Below are positions 39,636 through 47,459 of a DNA stretch of 64,000 nt, one piece after another (position 1 is the first letter of the stretch; the number at the start of each line of letters is the position of its first letter). The stretch is from Brevundimonas aveniformis DSM 17977. Lineage in GTDB: Bacteria; Pseudomonadota; Alphaproteobacteria; Caulobacterales; Caulobacteraceae. The stretch spans positions 53,206 to 117,205 of the forward strand of contig NZ_AUAO01000006.1 of NCBI RefSeq assembly GCF_000428765.1, written 5' to 3'. Under the pieces are notes generated by a model. That model made no database searches, had not been told where the DNA came from, and worked only from the letters and a program-made list of their open reading frames with translations. Position numbers and translations under genes: made by a program.

Positions 39636-40133
39636 ATGCGACCTCTCGCTCTCCTTGCCCTCCCCCTCCTCCTCGCCGCCTGTCAGAGCGAGAACCGCAC
39701 CGCGGCCTCCAGCGAAACCACGGTCGACGGACAGACGGTCGCTGAGGTTCAGGTCACCGATCCATGGTGCCGACCGACACCGAACGGCATGACCATGACG
39801 GCCTGCTACGTCACCCTGACCTCCTCGACCGGTGACCGGCTGAGCTCAATCATTTCGCCTCGCGCAGCTCAGTCGACGGTCCATGCCGTCTCGACGGAAG
39901 GCGGCGTCATGTCGATGTCTGAGATGCCCGACGGCCTCGCCCTGCCCACCGGTCAGACCGTTTCGCTGGCCCCAGGCGGCGACCACATCATGCTGACGGG
40001 CGTAACAGTCCCGCTGGCCGAAGGCGACCTCGTGCCCCTGGCCCTGACGTTTGAATCCGGGGCTCAGATCGCCCTGGAAGCGCCTGTCCGCGCCTCCCCA
40101 CCCGGAGAAGACGCGAACCCCGCAAGACACTAA
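39636..40133 (+). CDS. Copper chaperone PCu(A)C-domain lipoprotein
   Basis: 165 residues from the ATG at 39636, two bases after the gatA stop; an ATG at 39624 overlapping gatA is also in frame. A lipoprotein signal (ALLALPLLLAACQ) is followed by a PCu(A)C domain: VTDPWCRPTPNGMTMTACYVTLTSS, EGGVMSMSEMPDGLALPTGQTVSLAPGGDHIMLTGV, and PLAEGDLVPLALTFESG. The family delivers Cu(I) to cytochrome oxidase using His and Met ligands in an H(M)X10MX21HXM pattern; Met and His residues are present at comparable places (the HAVSTEG and GDHIML positions). There is no oxidase gene nearby. Confidence 0.85.
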   Translation: MRPLALLALPLLLAACQSENRTAASSETTVDGQTVAEVQVTDPWCRPTPNGMTMTACYVTLTSSTGDRLSSIISPRAAQSTVHAVSTEGGVMSMSEMPDGLALPTGQTVSLAPGGDHIMLTGVTVPLAEGDLVPLALTFESGAQIALEAPVRASPPGEDANPARH

Positions 40134-40198
40134 GTCACGAATTTCGTGTCGGTAAATTTTCTGCTTGACGCAGCGCAGCATTTTCCGTCACCGTTGGA

Positions 40199-40321
40199 TC
40201 ACTCATCAAGACCGGCTGAGGGATAGGCCCTTTGACGCCGGGGCAACCTGCCAGACCCACCCAGGTCTGGAGATGGTGCCAACTCCTGCGGCGGCTGTTT
40301 CAGTCGGCGAGAGATGAGTGA
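40199..40321 (+). ncRNA. SAM-I (S-box) riboswitch
   Basis: All conserved elements of the class I SAM aptamer are present in order. P1 is nine base pairs, tcactcatc at 40199-40207 with gatgagtga at 40313-40321. The P2 kink-turn and internal loop follow (ctgagggataggccc at 40216-40230, then gacgccggggcaacc at 40234-40247-48), P3 is ccagac/gtctgg (40251-40256 and 40265-40270), the J3/4 stretch ggtgccaactcctgc is at 40275-40289, and P4 pairs ggctg with cagtc. It lies upstream of metX-metZ-hom. Alphaproteobacterial met genes more often carry SAM-II. The aptamer identification by motif is strong; the rest of the leader is described separately. Confidence 0.93.
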
Positions 40322-40407
40322 AGGGACGCGCGCCCTCGCGGTGCGCTGTGGTCTTCACGGGTCTTCTCATCCGCTCGGGTCTTCGATGAGCGGAGATCGA
40401 GCGGCCC
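40322..40407 (+). promoter_or_regulatory. Proposed translational expression platform of the SAM-I riboswitch
   Basis: The leader after the aptamer repeats both strands of P1: ctcatc at 40366-40371 equals the P1 5' strand (40202-40207) and gatgag at 40385-40390 equals the P1 3' strand (40313-40318). Two exclusive folds follow. With SAM, P1 forms and 40366-40371 pairs with 40385-40390, enclosing the start of gagcggag ahead of the GTG at 40408. Without SAM, 40313-40318 pairs with 40366-40371 and frees it. A second pairing, ccgctc (40371-40376) with gagcgg (40388-40393), would also cover the site. No U-run is present, so translational control is inferred. Confidence 0.6.
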
Positions 40408-41415
40408 GTGACCAACACGATTACCCCCTGCACGCCTCGTAGCCGCGACATCACCGTTGCGATTCCCGATGGCTTTACACTCAGCTCGGGCCAGCCGTTC
40501 GCCGGCGACGTCCGCGCCCTGCTCGTCGGTCCCGATCACGGCCCGGTGGTTGTGGTGGGCGGCGGCATCTCGGCAGGGCACGCCGCAGCCGACACGGCGA
40601 GCTCGCCCGGCTGGTGGGGCTGGGCCATTGGCGACGGCGCGCCGATCGACACCAGCCGCGTGCGCCTGCTCGCCCTGGATTGGGCCCCCGAGACCACCCG
40701 CGACGAGATCGTCACCATCACCACCGCCGATCAGGCTCGACTGCTGGCCCTCGTCCTCGACCACCTGCGCGTGACGTCTATCGCGGCCTACATCGGTGCC
40801 TCCTACGGGGGTTGCGTCGGTCTGGCCTTCGCGGAAATCCACCCCGAACGCATCGCCCAACTGGTTGTCATTTCCGCCGCCCACCGCGCCCATCCTGCCG
40901 CCACGGCCTGGCGCGGGGTCCAGCGCCGTCTGCTGGCCCTAGGTCTGGAAACCGGTCGCGAGGCCGACGCCGTCGCCCTGGCCCGTCAGCTGGCCATGAC
41001 GACCTATCGTTCGGCCGAAGAGTTCGATGCCCGTTTTAGCGACGGCCCCTCGCCCGCCGAGGCCGGCAGCCCCTATCGCGTCTGCGACTATCTGATCGCG
41101 CGCGGTGACGCCTATCGCAGCCACACCGCGGCCCGACGTTGGATCAGCCTGTCGGACTCGCTGGATCGCCATCAGGTCAGCCCAGAACGCATCTTGGCCC
41201 GCCTCACCCTCGTCGGCTTCACCTCCGACCAGCTCGTGCCGCTGGCCGACATTCGCGAGCTCGCGAACCGTGCGCCCAATCTGGACCGCCTGATCGAGGC
41301 CCCGTCCCTCTACGGCCACGACGCCTTCCTCACGGAGCGGACTGTCGTGTCCAACGTCCTCCGCTCCGCCCTCAGCTCGCTCCCTGCCCCCTGTTCGCAA
41401 GAGATCGCCGCATGA
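40408..41415 (+). CDS. metX: Homoserine O-acyltransferase, MetX family
   Basis: 335 residues starting at GTG. It has the alpha/beta-hydrolase fold of the MetX family: VVVVGGGISAGHAA, the nucleophile elbow IGASYGGCVGLAF with Ser132, Asp in GFTSDQLVPL, and catalytic His304 in LYGHDAFL. It makes O-acetyl- or O-succinylhomoserine. The divergent N-terminal region (GISAGHAAADTASSPGWW instead of the usual LTGSSH) is like the MetX-type succinyltransferases described in Xanthomonas and relatives, so succinyl-CoA is the more likely donor. It is the first gene after the SAM riboswitch, and its stop overlaps the metZ start (ATGA). Confidence 0.88.
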   Translation: MTNTITPCTPRSRDITVAIPDGFTLSSGQPFAGDVRALLVGPDHGPVVVVGGGISAGHAAADTASSPGWWGWAIGDGAPIDTSRVRLLALDWAPETTRDEIVTITTADQARLLALVLDHLRVTSIAAYIGASYGGCVGLAFAEIHPERIAQLVVISAAHRAHPAATAWRGVQRRLLALGLETGREADAVALARQLAMTTYRSAEEFDARFSDGPSPAEAGSPYRVCDYLIARGDAYRSHTAARRWISLSDSLDRHQVSPERILARLTLVGFTSDQLVPLADIRELANRAPNLDRLIEAPSLYGHDAFLTERTVVSNVLRSALSSLPAPCSQEIAA

Positions 41416-42590
41416 CCCGCAACAGCATCAATCCCTCCACCCAGGTCTGCCGCGCCGGCGTCAACGCCGATCCGACCCACGGGGCGGTCATCCCGCCGCT
41501 CTATCTGTCCTCGAACTTCAGCTTCGACGGTCTGGAGGGCAAGCGCCGCTACGACTACACCCGCTCGGGCAATCCGACCCGCGATCTGCTGGCCGACGCC
41601 CTGGCCGAGCTGGAAGGCGGCTGCGGTGCGGTCGTCACCTCGACCGGTATGGCTGCGGTCGATCTGGCCCTGTCGGTGCTAGAGCCCGGCGATCTGCTGG
41701 TCGCCCCGCACGACTGCTACGGCGGCACCCATCGCCTGTTGACCGCCCGCGCCCGCCGCGGCCATTTCTCCGTCACCTTCGTTGATCAGGGCGACGACGC
41801 CGCCGTCGACGCTGCGTTGAAGCTCAAGCCCCGCCTGCTGCTCATCGAGACACCGTCCAACCCGCTCCTGCGCGTCGTCGATGTGACCGCCTTGTGTAGC
41901 CGCGCCCAGGCTGTGGGCGCCCTGGTGGCGGTGGACAACACCTTCCTCTCGCCGGCGCTGCAAAACCCCATCAGCCTGGGCGCCGACATCGTCATCCACT
42001 CGACCACCAAATACATCAACGGCCACTCCGACGTCGTCGGCGGGGCGGTTGTCGCCGCCGATCCGGCCGTGCTGGAGCAACTGGCCTGGTGGGCCAACTG
42101 TCTAGGGACCACGGGCTCGCCGTTTGATTCCTGGCTGACCCTGCGCGGCGTGCGCACCCTGTTCGCCCGCATCGAGCGCCAGCAGGCCTCCGCCGGTCGC
42201 CTCGCCGAATGGCTGGAGGTCCAGCCCCAGGTCGCCCGCGTCAACTATCCCGGCCTCAAGAGCCATCCCCAACACGACCTCGCCGCCCGTCAGCAGAAGG
42301 GCTTCGGTGCCATGCTTTCGGTCGAGCTGCACGGCGGCATCGACGCCGTGCGCGCCTTTGCCGAGAGCCTGGAGGTCTTCACCCTGGCCGAGTCCCTGGG
42401 CGGCGTCGAAAGCCTGATCGCTCACCCCGCCCTGATGACCCACGCCGCCATGGACCCCGAGGCCCGCCGCACGGCCGGCATCGGCGACGGTCTGGTGCGC
42501 CTGTCCATCGGGCTGGAGCACGAAGACGACCTCATCGCCGACCTCGCCCAGGCGCTCGCCGCCGTTCCCGCTGACGCCAAAGCCGCCTGA
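41412..42590 (+). CDS. metZ: O-acylhomoserine sulfhydrylase/cystathionine gamma-synthase
   Basis: 392 residues of the Cys/Met-metabolism PLP family. The frame is open from 41139, but ATG 41412 overlaps the metX stop and begins at the family N-terminus (STQVCRAGVNADPTHGAVIPPLYLSS). Motifs: SGNPTRDLLADALAELEGG, VDNTFLSPALQNPISLGADIVIHSTTK with the PLP Lys200, then YINGHSDVVGGAVV. It joins an activated homoserine with sulfide (MetZ) or cysteine (MetB). Sequence alone does not settle which. It is the second gene of the riboswitch-controlled operon. Confidence 0.92.
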   Translation: MTRNSINPSTQVCRAGVNADPTHGAVIPPLYLSSNFSFDGLEGKRRYDYTRSGNPTRDLLADALAELEGGCGAVVTSTGMAAVDLALSVLEPGDLLVAPHDCYGGTHRLLTARARRGHFSVTFVDQGDDAAVDAALKLKPRLLLIETPSNPLLRVVDVTALCSRAQAVGALVAVDNTFLSPALQNPISLGADIVIHSTTKYINGHSDVVGGAVVAADPAVLEQLAWWANCLGTTGSPFDSWLTLRGVRTLFARIERQQASAGRLAEWLEVQPQVARVNYPGLKSHPQHDLAARQQKGFGAMLSVELHGGIDAVRAFAESLEVFTLAESLGGVESLIAHPALMTHAAMDPEARRTAGIGDGLVRLSIGLEHEDDLIADLAQALAAVPADAKAA

Positions 42591-42598
42591 GGCCCGAC

Positions 42599-43807
42599 AT
42601 GACCGCACAGATCGCCCTGAATCCGCTCGCCGGCCGCCGCACCCCGCCGTCGGACGCCGTGGCCCTCATCCACTTCGCCCTGACCGACGAGCGCAGCCTG
42701 CGCGACGCCGCCAGCGAGTTTTACCGCCAGACCCGCCTCGGCCGTCGCGCCGTCGCCGTGGTCTCAGGACCGGTCGCCGAGCTGGCCGCGCGCTGCGACC
42801 AGATCGGCCTGGGCGCCGTCACCGCCGCCCCCCGTGCGCCGGAACTGGTGCATGAACCGGTCGTGCTGGTGCCCGGCGACGTCCCCTTGCGGGAAGCGCC
42901 AGCCCCCGCGAGGCGTCTCCGCGTCGCCATCGCCGGATGCGGCGTCGTCGGCGGCGGCCTCTATGCCCGCCTCGACGCCGATCCTCGTTTCGAGATCGTC
43001 GGCGTCCTCGTCCGCGACCCGGCCCGGCCCCGCACGCCCCAGCCGGACGCCGCCCTGATCCGAACCGATCTGGACCGCCTGCTGGCCGCCGCGCCGGACG
43101 TCATCCTCGACTGCCTGTCGGACGCCCAGGCCGGCCTCGACCTCACCCGCCGCGCCCTTGGGTCCGGCATTTCGGTCATCAGCGCCAACAAACAGGCGGT
43201 CGGCAGTCGTCTCGCCGAGCTTTCGGCCCTGGCCCAGGCCAACGGCGCCCGCCTCGCCTATTCCGCAGCTGTCGGCGGTGGTGCGCCGATCATCGAGACC
43301 CTGCTGCGCGCCCGCGACCACGGCCCGATCGCCCGCATCGAAGGCGTCCTGAACGGCACCGTCAACTTCCTGCTGAACCAACTCTGCCAGGGCTGCGCCT
43401 TCGGCGACGCCCTCGCCGACGCCCGCCTCAGGGGCTTCGCGGAAGAAGACCCCTCTGCCGATCTCGAGGGCCTCGACGCGGCGACCAAGATCACCATCCT
43501 GTCGACCATCGCCTGGGGCGAGGCGCCGCCGGTCCTGGCGGTCCAGACCCTGGCCGCCGACACCGCCCTGCCCTCAGGCCCGGTGCGCCAGATCGCCCGC
43601 GCCGACGCAGAGTCGTGCGATGTCAGCTTCCAGTCGGCCGCCGATGACACCCTGTTCGCCGACCTGCCGGATGAGTCGAACGCCCTGCGCGTCATCTGCG
43701 AGGACGGCACCGTCTTCACCTGCAGCGGGCGCGGCGCCGGTCGCTGGCCGACGGCGGAAAGCGTCTGGGCCGACCTGCTCGACCTGCTGGATCAGCGCGC
43801 CGGCTGA
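42599..43807 (+). CDS. hom: Homoserine dehydrogenase, short form without ACT domain
   Basis: 402 residues. An N-terminal region of about 105 residues has no recognised domain and contains FRQTRLGRRAVAVVSG-like and VHEPVVLVPGD stretches. The NAD-binding domain begins at about 109 (LRVAIAGCGVVGGGLYARL), followed by SANKQAV, YSAAVGGGAPIIETLL, and the family signature GVLNGTVNFLLNQL and EDPSADLEGLDAATKITIL. The standard alphaproteobacterial Hom ends in an ACT domain for threonine feedback; here the chain ends at the substrate domain. It begins eight bases after metZ. It is presumably a methionine-branch paralogue under SAM control. Confidence 0.88.
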   Translation: MTAQIALNPLAGRRTPPSDAVALIHFALTDERSLRDAASEFYRQTRLGRRAVAVVSGPVAELAARCDQIGLGAVTAAPRAPELVHEPVVLVPGDVPLREAPAPARRLRVAIAGCGVVGGGLYARLDADPRFEIVGVLVRDPARPRTPQPDAALIRTDLDRLLAAAPDVILDCLSDAQAGLDLTRRALGSGISVISANKQAVGSRLAELSALAQANGARLAYSAAVGGGAPIIETLLRARDHGPIARIEGVLNGTVNFLLNQLCQGCAFGDALADARLRGFAEEDPSADLEGLDAATKITILSTIAWGEAPPVLAVQTLAADTALPSGPVRQIARADAESCDVSFQSAADDTLFADLPDESNALRVICEDGTVFTCSGRGAGRWPTAESVWADLLDLLDQRAG

Positions 43808-43872
43808 CCGTGAGGTCTCGACAATGGCCACGCCTGGGCGAAGATGGCCTCCTGCACGCAGGCGGATCCGCC

Positions 43873-44256
43873 ATGCGCCGCGCTCTCGTCGCCGCCCTGA
43901 CCCTGCTTGCCACACCCGCTCTCGCCCATGAGGAGGCGCGCTTCAATCTCGATTGCCGCGAGTTCGAGGACCGCGAAACGCTCGCGACCCATATCGACCA
44001 CCAGTTCTCCGTCGACCTCGACGCGATGAGCGTCTGCCGGCGCGGCAACCCGCGTTGCGCCGAGGTGGTGCGTCAGGGCCGTTTTCTCGAGTTCAGCTAC
44101 CGCTTCCAGGACGGCGACCAGGCGATGGAGGTCTTTCGTCTCTATGATCCCGAGACCGGCTCGCTCACCCAGATCATGCGCCGCGTCGGCGATCCGGGCC
44201 GCTCCTACGGCGACGCCGTGTGCGAAGTTCGCCCCTTCGCCTCCGTCACGGACTGA
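43873..44256 (+). CDS. Exported small hypothetical protein
   Basis: 127 residues from the ATG at 43873; the frame is open 21 codons upstream. The signal peptide is MRRALVAALTLLATPALAH. The mature part has three Cys (DCREFED, VCRRG, RCAEVV) and a fourth near the C-terminus, and ends in an alternating pattern of beta-strand type. No family is recognised. It lies between hom and ychF on the same strand and ends where the ychF promoter -35 begins. Confidence 0.75.
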   Translation: MRRALVAALTLLATPALAHEEARFNLDCREFEDRETLATHIDHQFSVDLDAMSVCRRGNPRCAEVVRQGRFLEFSYRFQDGDQAMEVFRLYDPETGSLTQIMRRVGDPGRSYGDAVCEVRPFASVTD

Positions 44257-44281
44257 CATCCGCGCGCGAACCGGCTATAGG
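44253..44281 (+). promoter_or_regulatory. Predicted promoter of ychF
   Basis: A CTGACA -35 at 44253-44258 and a TATAGG -10 at 44276-44281 are separated by 17 bases. The -35 overlaps the stop codon of the upstream gene. The start codon of ychF is 32 bases after the -10. The tRNA-Asn and atp promoters show similar TATAGG-like -10 elements, which supports a shared sigma-70 pattern in this genome. Confidence 0.55.
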
Positions 44282-44313
44282 CGCGCCTCCCTACCGTTTC
44301 CCGCTAGAGCGCC

Positions 44314-45411
44314 ATGGCCCTGAAAGTCGCAATCGTCGGCCTGCCGAATGTCGGCAAGTCCACCCTGTTCAACGCCCTGACGCGCACGGCGGCGGCCCAG
44401 GCGGCCAATTATCCGTTCTGCACCATCGAGCCGAACACCGGCGACGTGGCCGTGCCAGAGCCGCGCCTGAACGTCCTGGCCGAGATCGCCGGCTCGAAAG
44501 AGATCATCCCCTCGCGCATCACCTTCGTCGACATCGCCGGCCTGGTGCGCGGCGCCTCCAAGGGCGAGGGCCTGGGCAACCAGTTTCTGGCCAACATCCG
44601 CGACTGTGACGCCATCGCCTTCGTCGCGCGCTGTTTCATCGATGACGACATCACCCACGTCGAGGACCGCATCGACCCGATCGGCGACCTGGAGATCATC
44701 GAGACCGAGCTGATGCTGGCCGACCTCGAAAGCCTCGAGCGCCGCGTCGTCCAGACCGAAAAGCGCGCCAAGGGCGGCGACAAGGAATCGCAGGCCCAGC
44801 TCAAACTGATGAACCTCGCCCTGGAGCAGCTGCGTGACGGCAAGCCCGCCCGCCTGGCCGAGGTCTCGAAAGAAGACCGCAAGGGCTGGGACATGCTCCA
44901 GCTCCTGACCGCCCTGCCCGCCCTCTATGTCGCCAACGTCGATGAAGGCTCCGCCGCAGACGGCAACGACCTGTCCGCCCGCGTCGCCGAGCGCGCCCGC
45001 GCCGACAACGCCGAGACCGTCATCATCTCCGCCCAGATCGAGTCCGAGATCGCCACCCTGGACGATGCCGAACAGGCCGAATTCCTCGAGACGCTGGACC
45101 TGACCGAGCCGGGCCTGAACCGCCTGATCCGCTCGGCCTATGACCTCCTGGGCCTGCAGACCTATTTCACCGTCGGTCCCAAGGAAGCCCGCGCCTGGAC
45201 CATCCACATCGGCGACACCGCCCCCCAGGCCGCCGGCGTCATTCACACCGACTTCGAAAAAGGCTTCATCCGCGCCGAAACCGTCGCCTACGACGACTTC
45301 GTCACCCTCGGCGGCGAATCCAAAGCCCGCGAAGCCGGCAAACTCCGCGCCGAAGGCAAGAGCTACGTCGTCAAGGACGGCGACGTGATGCATTTCTTGT
45401 TTAATACCTGA
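44314..45411 (+). CDS. ychF: Ribosome-binding ATPase YchF
   Basis: 365 residues, full length for YchF/OLA1. The GTPase-fold motifs are GLPNVGKSTLFNAL, then ANYPFCTIEPNTG, VDIAGLVRGASKGEGLGNQFL, and the changed G4 region that gives ATP preference. The C-terminal TGS-like domain ends YDDFVTLGGESKAREAGKLRAEGKSYVVKDGDVMHFLFN, which is highly conserved. The protein binds ribosomes and responds to stress. The predicted promoter lies just upstream. Confidence 0.97.
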   Translation: MALKVAIVGLPNVGKSTLFNALTRTAAAQAANYPFCTIEPNTGDVAVPEPRLNVLAEIAGSKEIIPSRITFVDIAGLVRGASKGEGLGNQFLANIRDCDAIAFVARCFIDDDITHVEDRIDPIGDLEIIETELMLADLESLERRVVQTEKRAKGGDKESQAQLKLMNLALEQLRDGKPARLAEVSKEDRKGWDMLQLLTALPALYVANVDEGSAADGNDLSARVAERARADNAETVIISAQIESEIATLDDAEQAEFLETLDLTEPGLNRLIRSAYDLLGLQTYFTVGPKEARAWTIHIGDTAPQAAGVIHTDFEKGFIRAETVAYDDFVTLGGESKAREAGKLRAEGKSYVVKDGDVMHFLFNT

Positions 45412-45791
45412 GGCCCTCGGGCGCTCTTGACGCCACGCTTCTTTCGTCCTCCGCCGGCAAGCCGCCCCGGCGGCGCAGATCGAGGGATCTAGGACACCCG
45501 GTCGGGGCGTGCTCAGGCGTCGGCCGCCCATCTGAATCCCCCGGTTTCGCTGCGCGCGACGGAGGACGACGAAGGAAAGAAGGCAGGCACACATACCCCT
45601 GTGCCCGATGGCTGCACCCCTTACGGCGTGACGCCCTCCCTTAGCGAAGCACCGCCTTGGGTTTCGGCACGAAAGAAGCATCTCCAGATTCTCGCAGGTG
45701 GCGGCGCGATCTGGCGAGGGTCAGAAGCGGGTGATGTCAGTCCACATTCAGGCTACTGACCGGGTGTCCCTGTTTTCCGATCGAGGCCCGC
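45412..45791. other. Intergenic stretch of about 380 bases without a recognised gene
   Basis: Between ychF and the DUF1993 gene. The first half (45441-45575) is the palindromic repeat copy C. From 45576 to 45791 no protein-like frame with a start signal and no RNA family is recognised. The region may contain the promoter of the DUF1993 gene. Confidence 0.6.
45441..45575. repeat. Intergenic inverted repeat, copy C
   Basis: The left end ctttcgtcctccg and right end cggaggacgacgaag are reverse complements with a short gap. The left arm then reads gcaagccgccccggcggcgc and agatcgaggga, very close to copy B (caagccgcgaagcggcgc, agatcggggga). It sits directly after ychF. Total length about 135 bases. 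Confidence 0.7.
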
Positions 45792-46304
45792 ATGTCCTAC
45801 GCTGAATCCGCCAAGGCCACCTTCGCCAACATGCTGGGCACGCTCGATCACCTGATCGACAAGGCCCAGAGCGCAGGTCTGACCGACGACGTGCTTCAGG
45901 CCCGCCTCGCCGAGGACATGTTCCCGCTCGAGCTGCAGTTTCGCGTCGCCCTCAATCAGGTCCTGCTGGCCCTGGATCAGGTCGGCCATCAGACGGTCGC
46001 GCTCGAAGAAGCCCCCTATCGCTCCCTCGCCGAGGTTCGCGACTGCATCGCTGCGGTCCGCGCCGAACTGGACCGCTCGGACCCGGCAGCCTGGACCCCC
46101 GCCGGTGCACCGGTCGACCTGACCCTGCCCAACGGCGTCCGGTTCCTGATGACCGCCGAAGAGGACATCCGCGACTGGATCCTGCCCAACTTCTATTTCC
46201 ACGCCACCCTGGCCTATGCGCTTCTGCGCACCGCGGGCCTGCCGATAGGCAAGATGGACTTCATCCCGCACATGGCGGGCCACAGGGTGCTTTCGACCGA
46301 CTAG
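45792..46304 (+). CDS. DUF1993 domain protein
   Basis: 170 residues forming the four-helix pattern of DUF1993 (DinB-like superfamily): FANMLGTLDHLIDKAQ, RLAEDMFPLELQFRVALNQV, then LPNFYFHATLAYALLRTAGLPIGKMDFI. A Met/His pair (AEDMFPL, FYFHAT) sits where DinB-like proteins bind metal, but the role is unknown. It is followed by the radical SAM gene, with the stop codon about 70 bases before that start. Confidence 0.88.
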   Translation: MSYAESAKATFANMLGTLDHLIDKAQSAGLTDDVLQARLAEDMFPLELQFRVALNQVLLALDQVGHQTVALEEAPYRSLAEVRDCIAAVRAELDRSDPAAWTPAGAPVDLTLPNGVRFLMTAEEDIRDWILPNFYFHATLAYALLRTAGLPIGKMDFIPHMAGHRVLSTD

Positions 46305-46376
46305 GTGCTTCCTCAGAACGGTGTGATCAGCGGCGTTAGTTCTTGCTTTGTTCGCGTCTCCCGCTATCTTCCCTCT

Positions 46377-47456
46377 ATGCCCGGCAAGACCGAGATCAAG
46401 GGACGCGGCGCGCGGTCGAATGCGACCAGCCGCTATATCGCCGACAAGCGCGAGGCCTTCGATGACGGCTGGGACGAGGCTGGGGATGCGCCCCCTCGCC
46501 TCGACACCACCCTGATGCCCGAGCGGGCGCGCAAGATCATTTCCTCCAACGACAGCCCCGACATCGGCTTTGACCGCTCGGTCAATCCTTACAAGGGCTG
46601 CGAGCATGGCTGCATCTACTGCTACGCTCGGCCCAATCACGCCTATCTCGGCCTCTCCCCCGGCCAGGATTTCGAGACGAAAATCTTCTTCAAGCCGGAT
46701 GCCGCCCGCCTGCTTGAGGCCGAGCTATCCCGCCCGAAATACCGGCCCAAGCTGATCCACATCGGTGGCGACACCGACCCCTATCAGCCGGCCGAGCGCA
46801 GGCTCGAGATCACCCGCGACATCCTTCAGGTCATGGACCGGTTCAGCCACCCGGTGTCGATCATCACCAAGTCGAACCTGATCGCCCGCGACATCGACAT
46901 CCTGGCGCGCCTGGCCGAACGGAACCTGACCGCTGCCTGCATCTCCATCACCACCCTGGACCGCAGCCTCGCGCGTGACATGGAGCCGCGCGCCGCCACG
47001 CCCATGCGCCGTCTCGACGCCATCCGCCGCCTGTCCGACGCCGGGATACCGGTGATGGTCGGTTTCGCCCCCGTCATCCCCGGTCTGAACGACCATGAGA
47101 TGGAGGCCGTGCTCGAGGCCGCCGCCGACGCCGGGGCCGAACGGGCCATGTTTGTCACTCTGCGCCTGCCCTTGGAGATCAAGGCGCTGTTCCGCGAATG
47201 GCTAACCGACGCCCGCCCGGACCGGGCCAAGCGCGTCATCTCACTCATCCGTCAAGCGCGCGGCGGGCGCGACTACGACCCCGAATGGGGCTCGCGCATG
47301 CGCGGATCCGGCCCCCTCGCAGACCTGCTGGCCCAGCGTTTCGCCAAGACCTGCGCCCGCCTGAAGCTGAACGTTACGCGCCGCCAACTGGACACCGCGG
47401 CCTTCCAGGTGCCACCGCGCCCCGGAGATCAGCTGGGCCTGTTCGACGCCGCCTGA
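46377..47456 (+). CDS. PA0069-type radical SAM protein
   Basis: 359 residues from the ATG at 46377; the frame is open from 46305. The radical SAM cluster is Cys75, Cys79 and Cys82 (YKGCEHGCIYCYARPNH), a signature of the PA0069/Rv2578c branch, related to spore photoproduct lyase. The substrate is not established. There is no Shine-Dalgarno sequence at the chosen start, which is nevertheless supported by the family N-terminus (RGARSNATSRY). It converges on the DUF2336 gene with a 3-base gap. Confidence 0.92.
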   Translation: MPGKTEIKGRGARSNATSRYIADKREAFDDGWDEAGDAPPRLDTTLMPERARKIISSNDSPDIGFDRSVNPYKGCEHGCIYCYARPNHAYLGLSPGQDFETKIFFKPDAARLLEAELSRPKYRPKLIHIGGDTDPYQPAERRLEITRDILQVMDRFSHPVSIITKSNLIARDIDILARLAERNLTAACISITTLDRSLARDMEPRAATPMRRLDAIRRLSDAGIPVMVGFAPVIPGLNDHEMEAVLEAAADAGAERAMFVTLRLPLEIKALFREWLTDARPDRAKRVISLIRQARGGRDYDPEWGSRMRGSGPLADLLAQRFAKTCARLKLNVTRRQLDTAAFQVPPRPGDQLGLFDAA

Positions 47457-47459
47457 AAA

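Noticed and set aside
44275..45681. 468-residue frame on the minus strand
   Set aside because: It is antisense to ychF, whose motifs are unambiguous; the Gly/Val/Asp-rich translation is typical of a GC-rich shadow frame.
45753..46640. 295-residue frame on the minus strand
   Set aside because: Antisense to DUF1993 and the start of the radical SAM gene, without family motifs.
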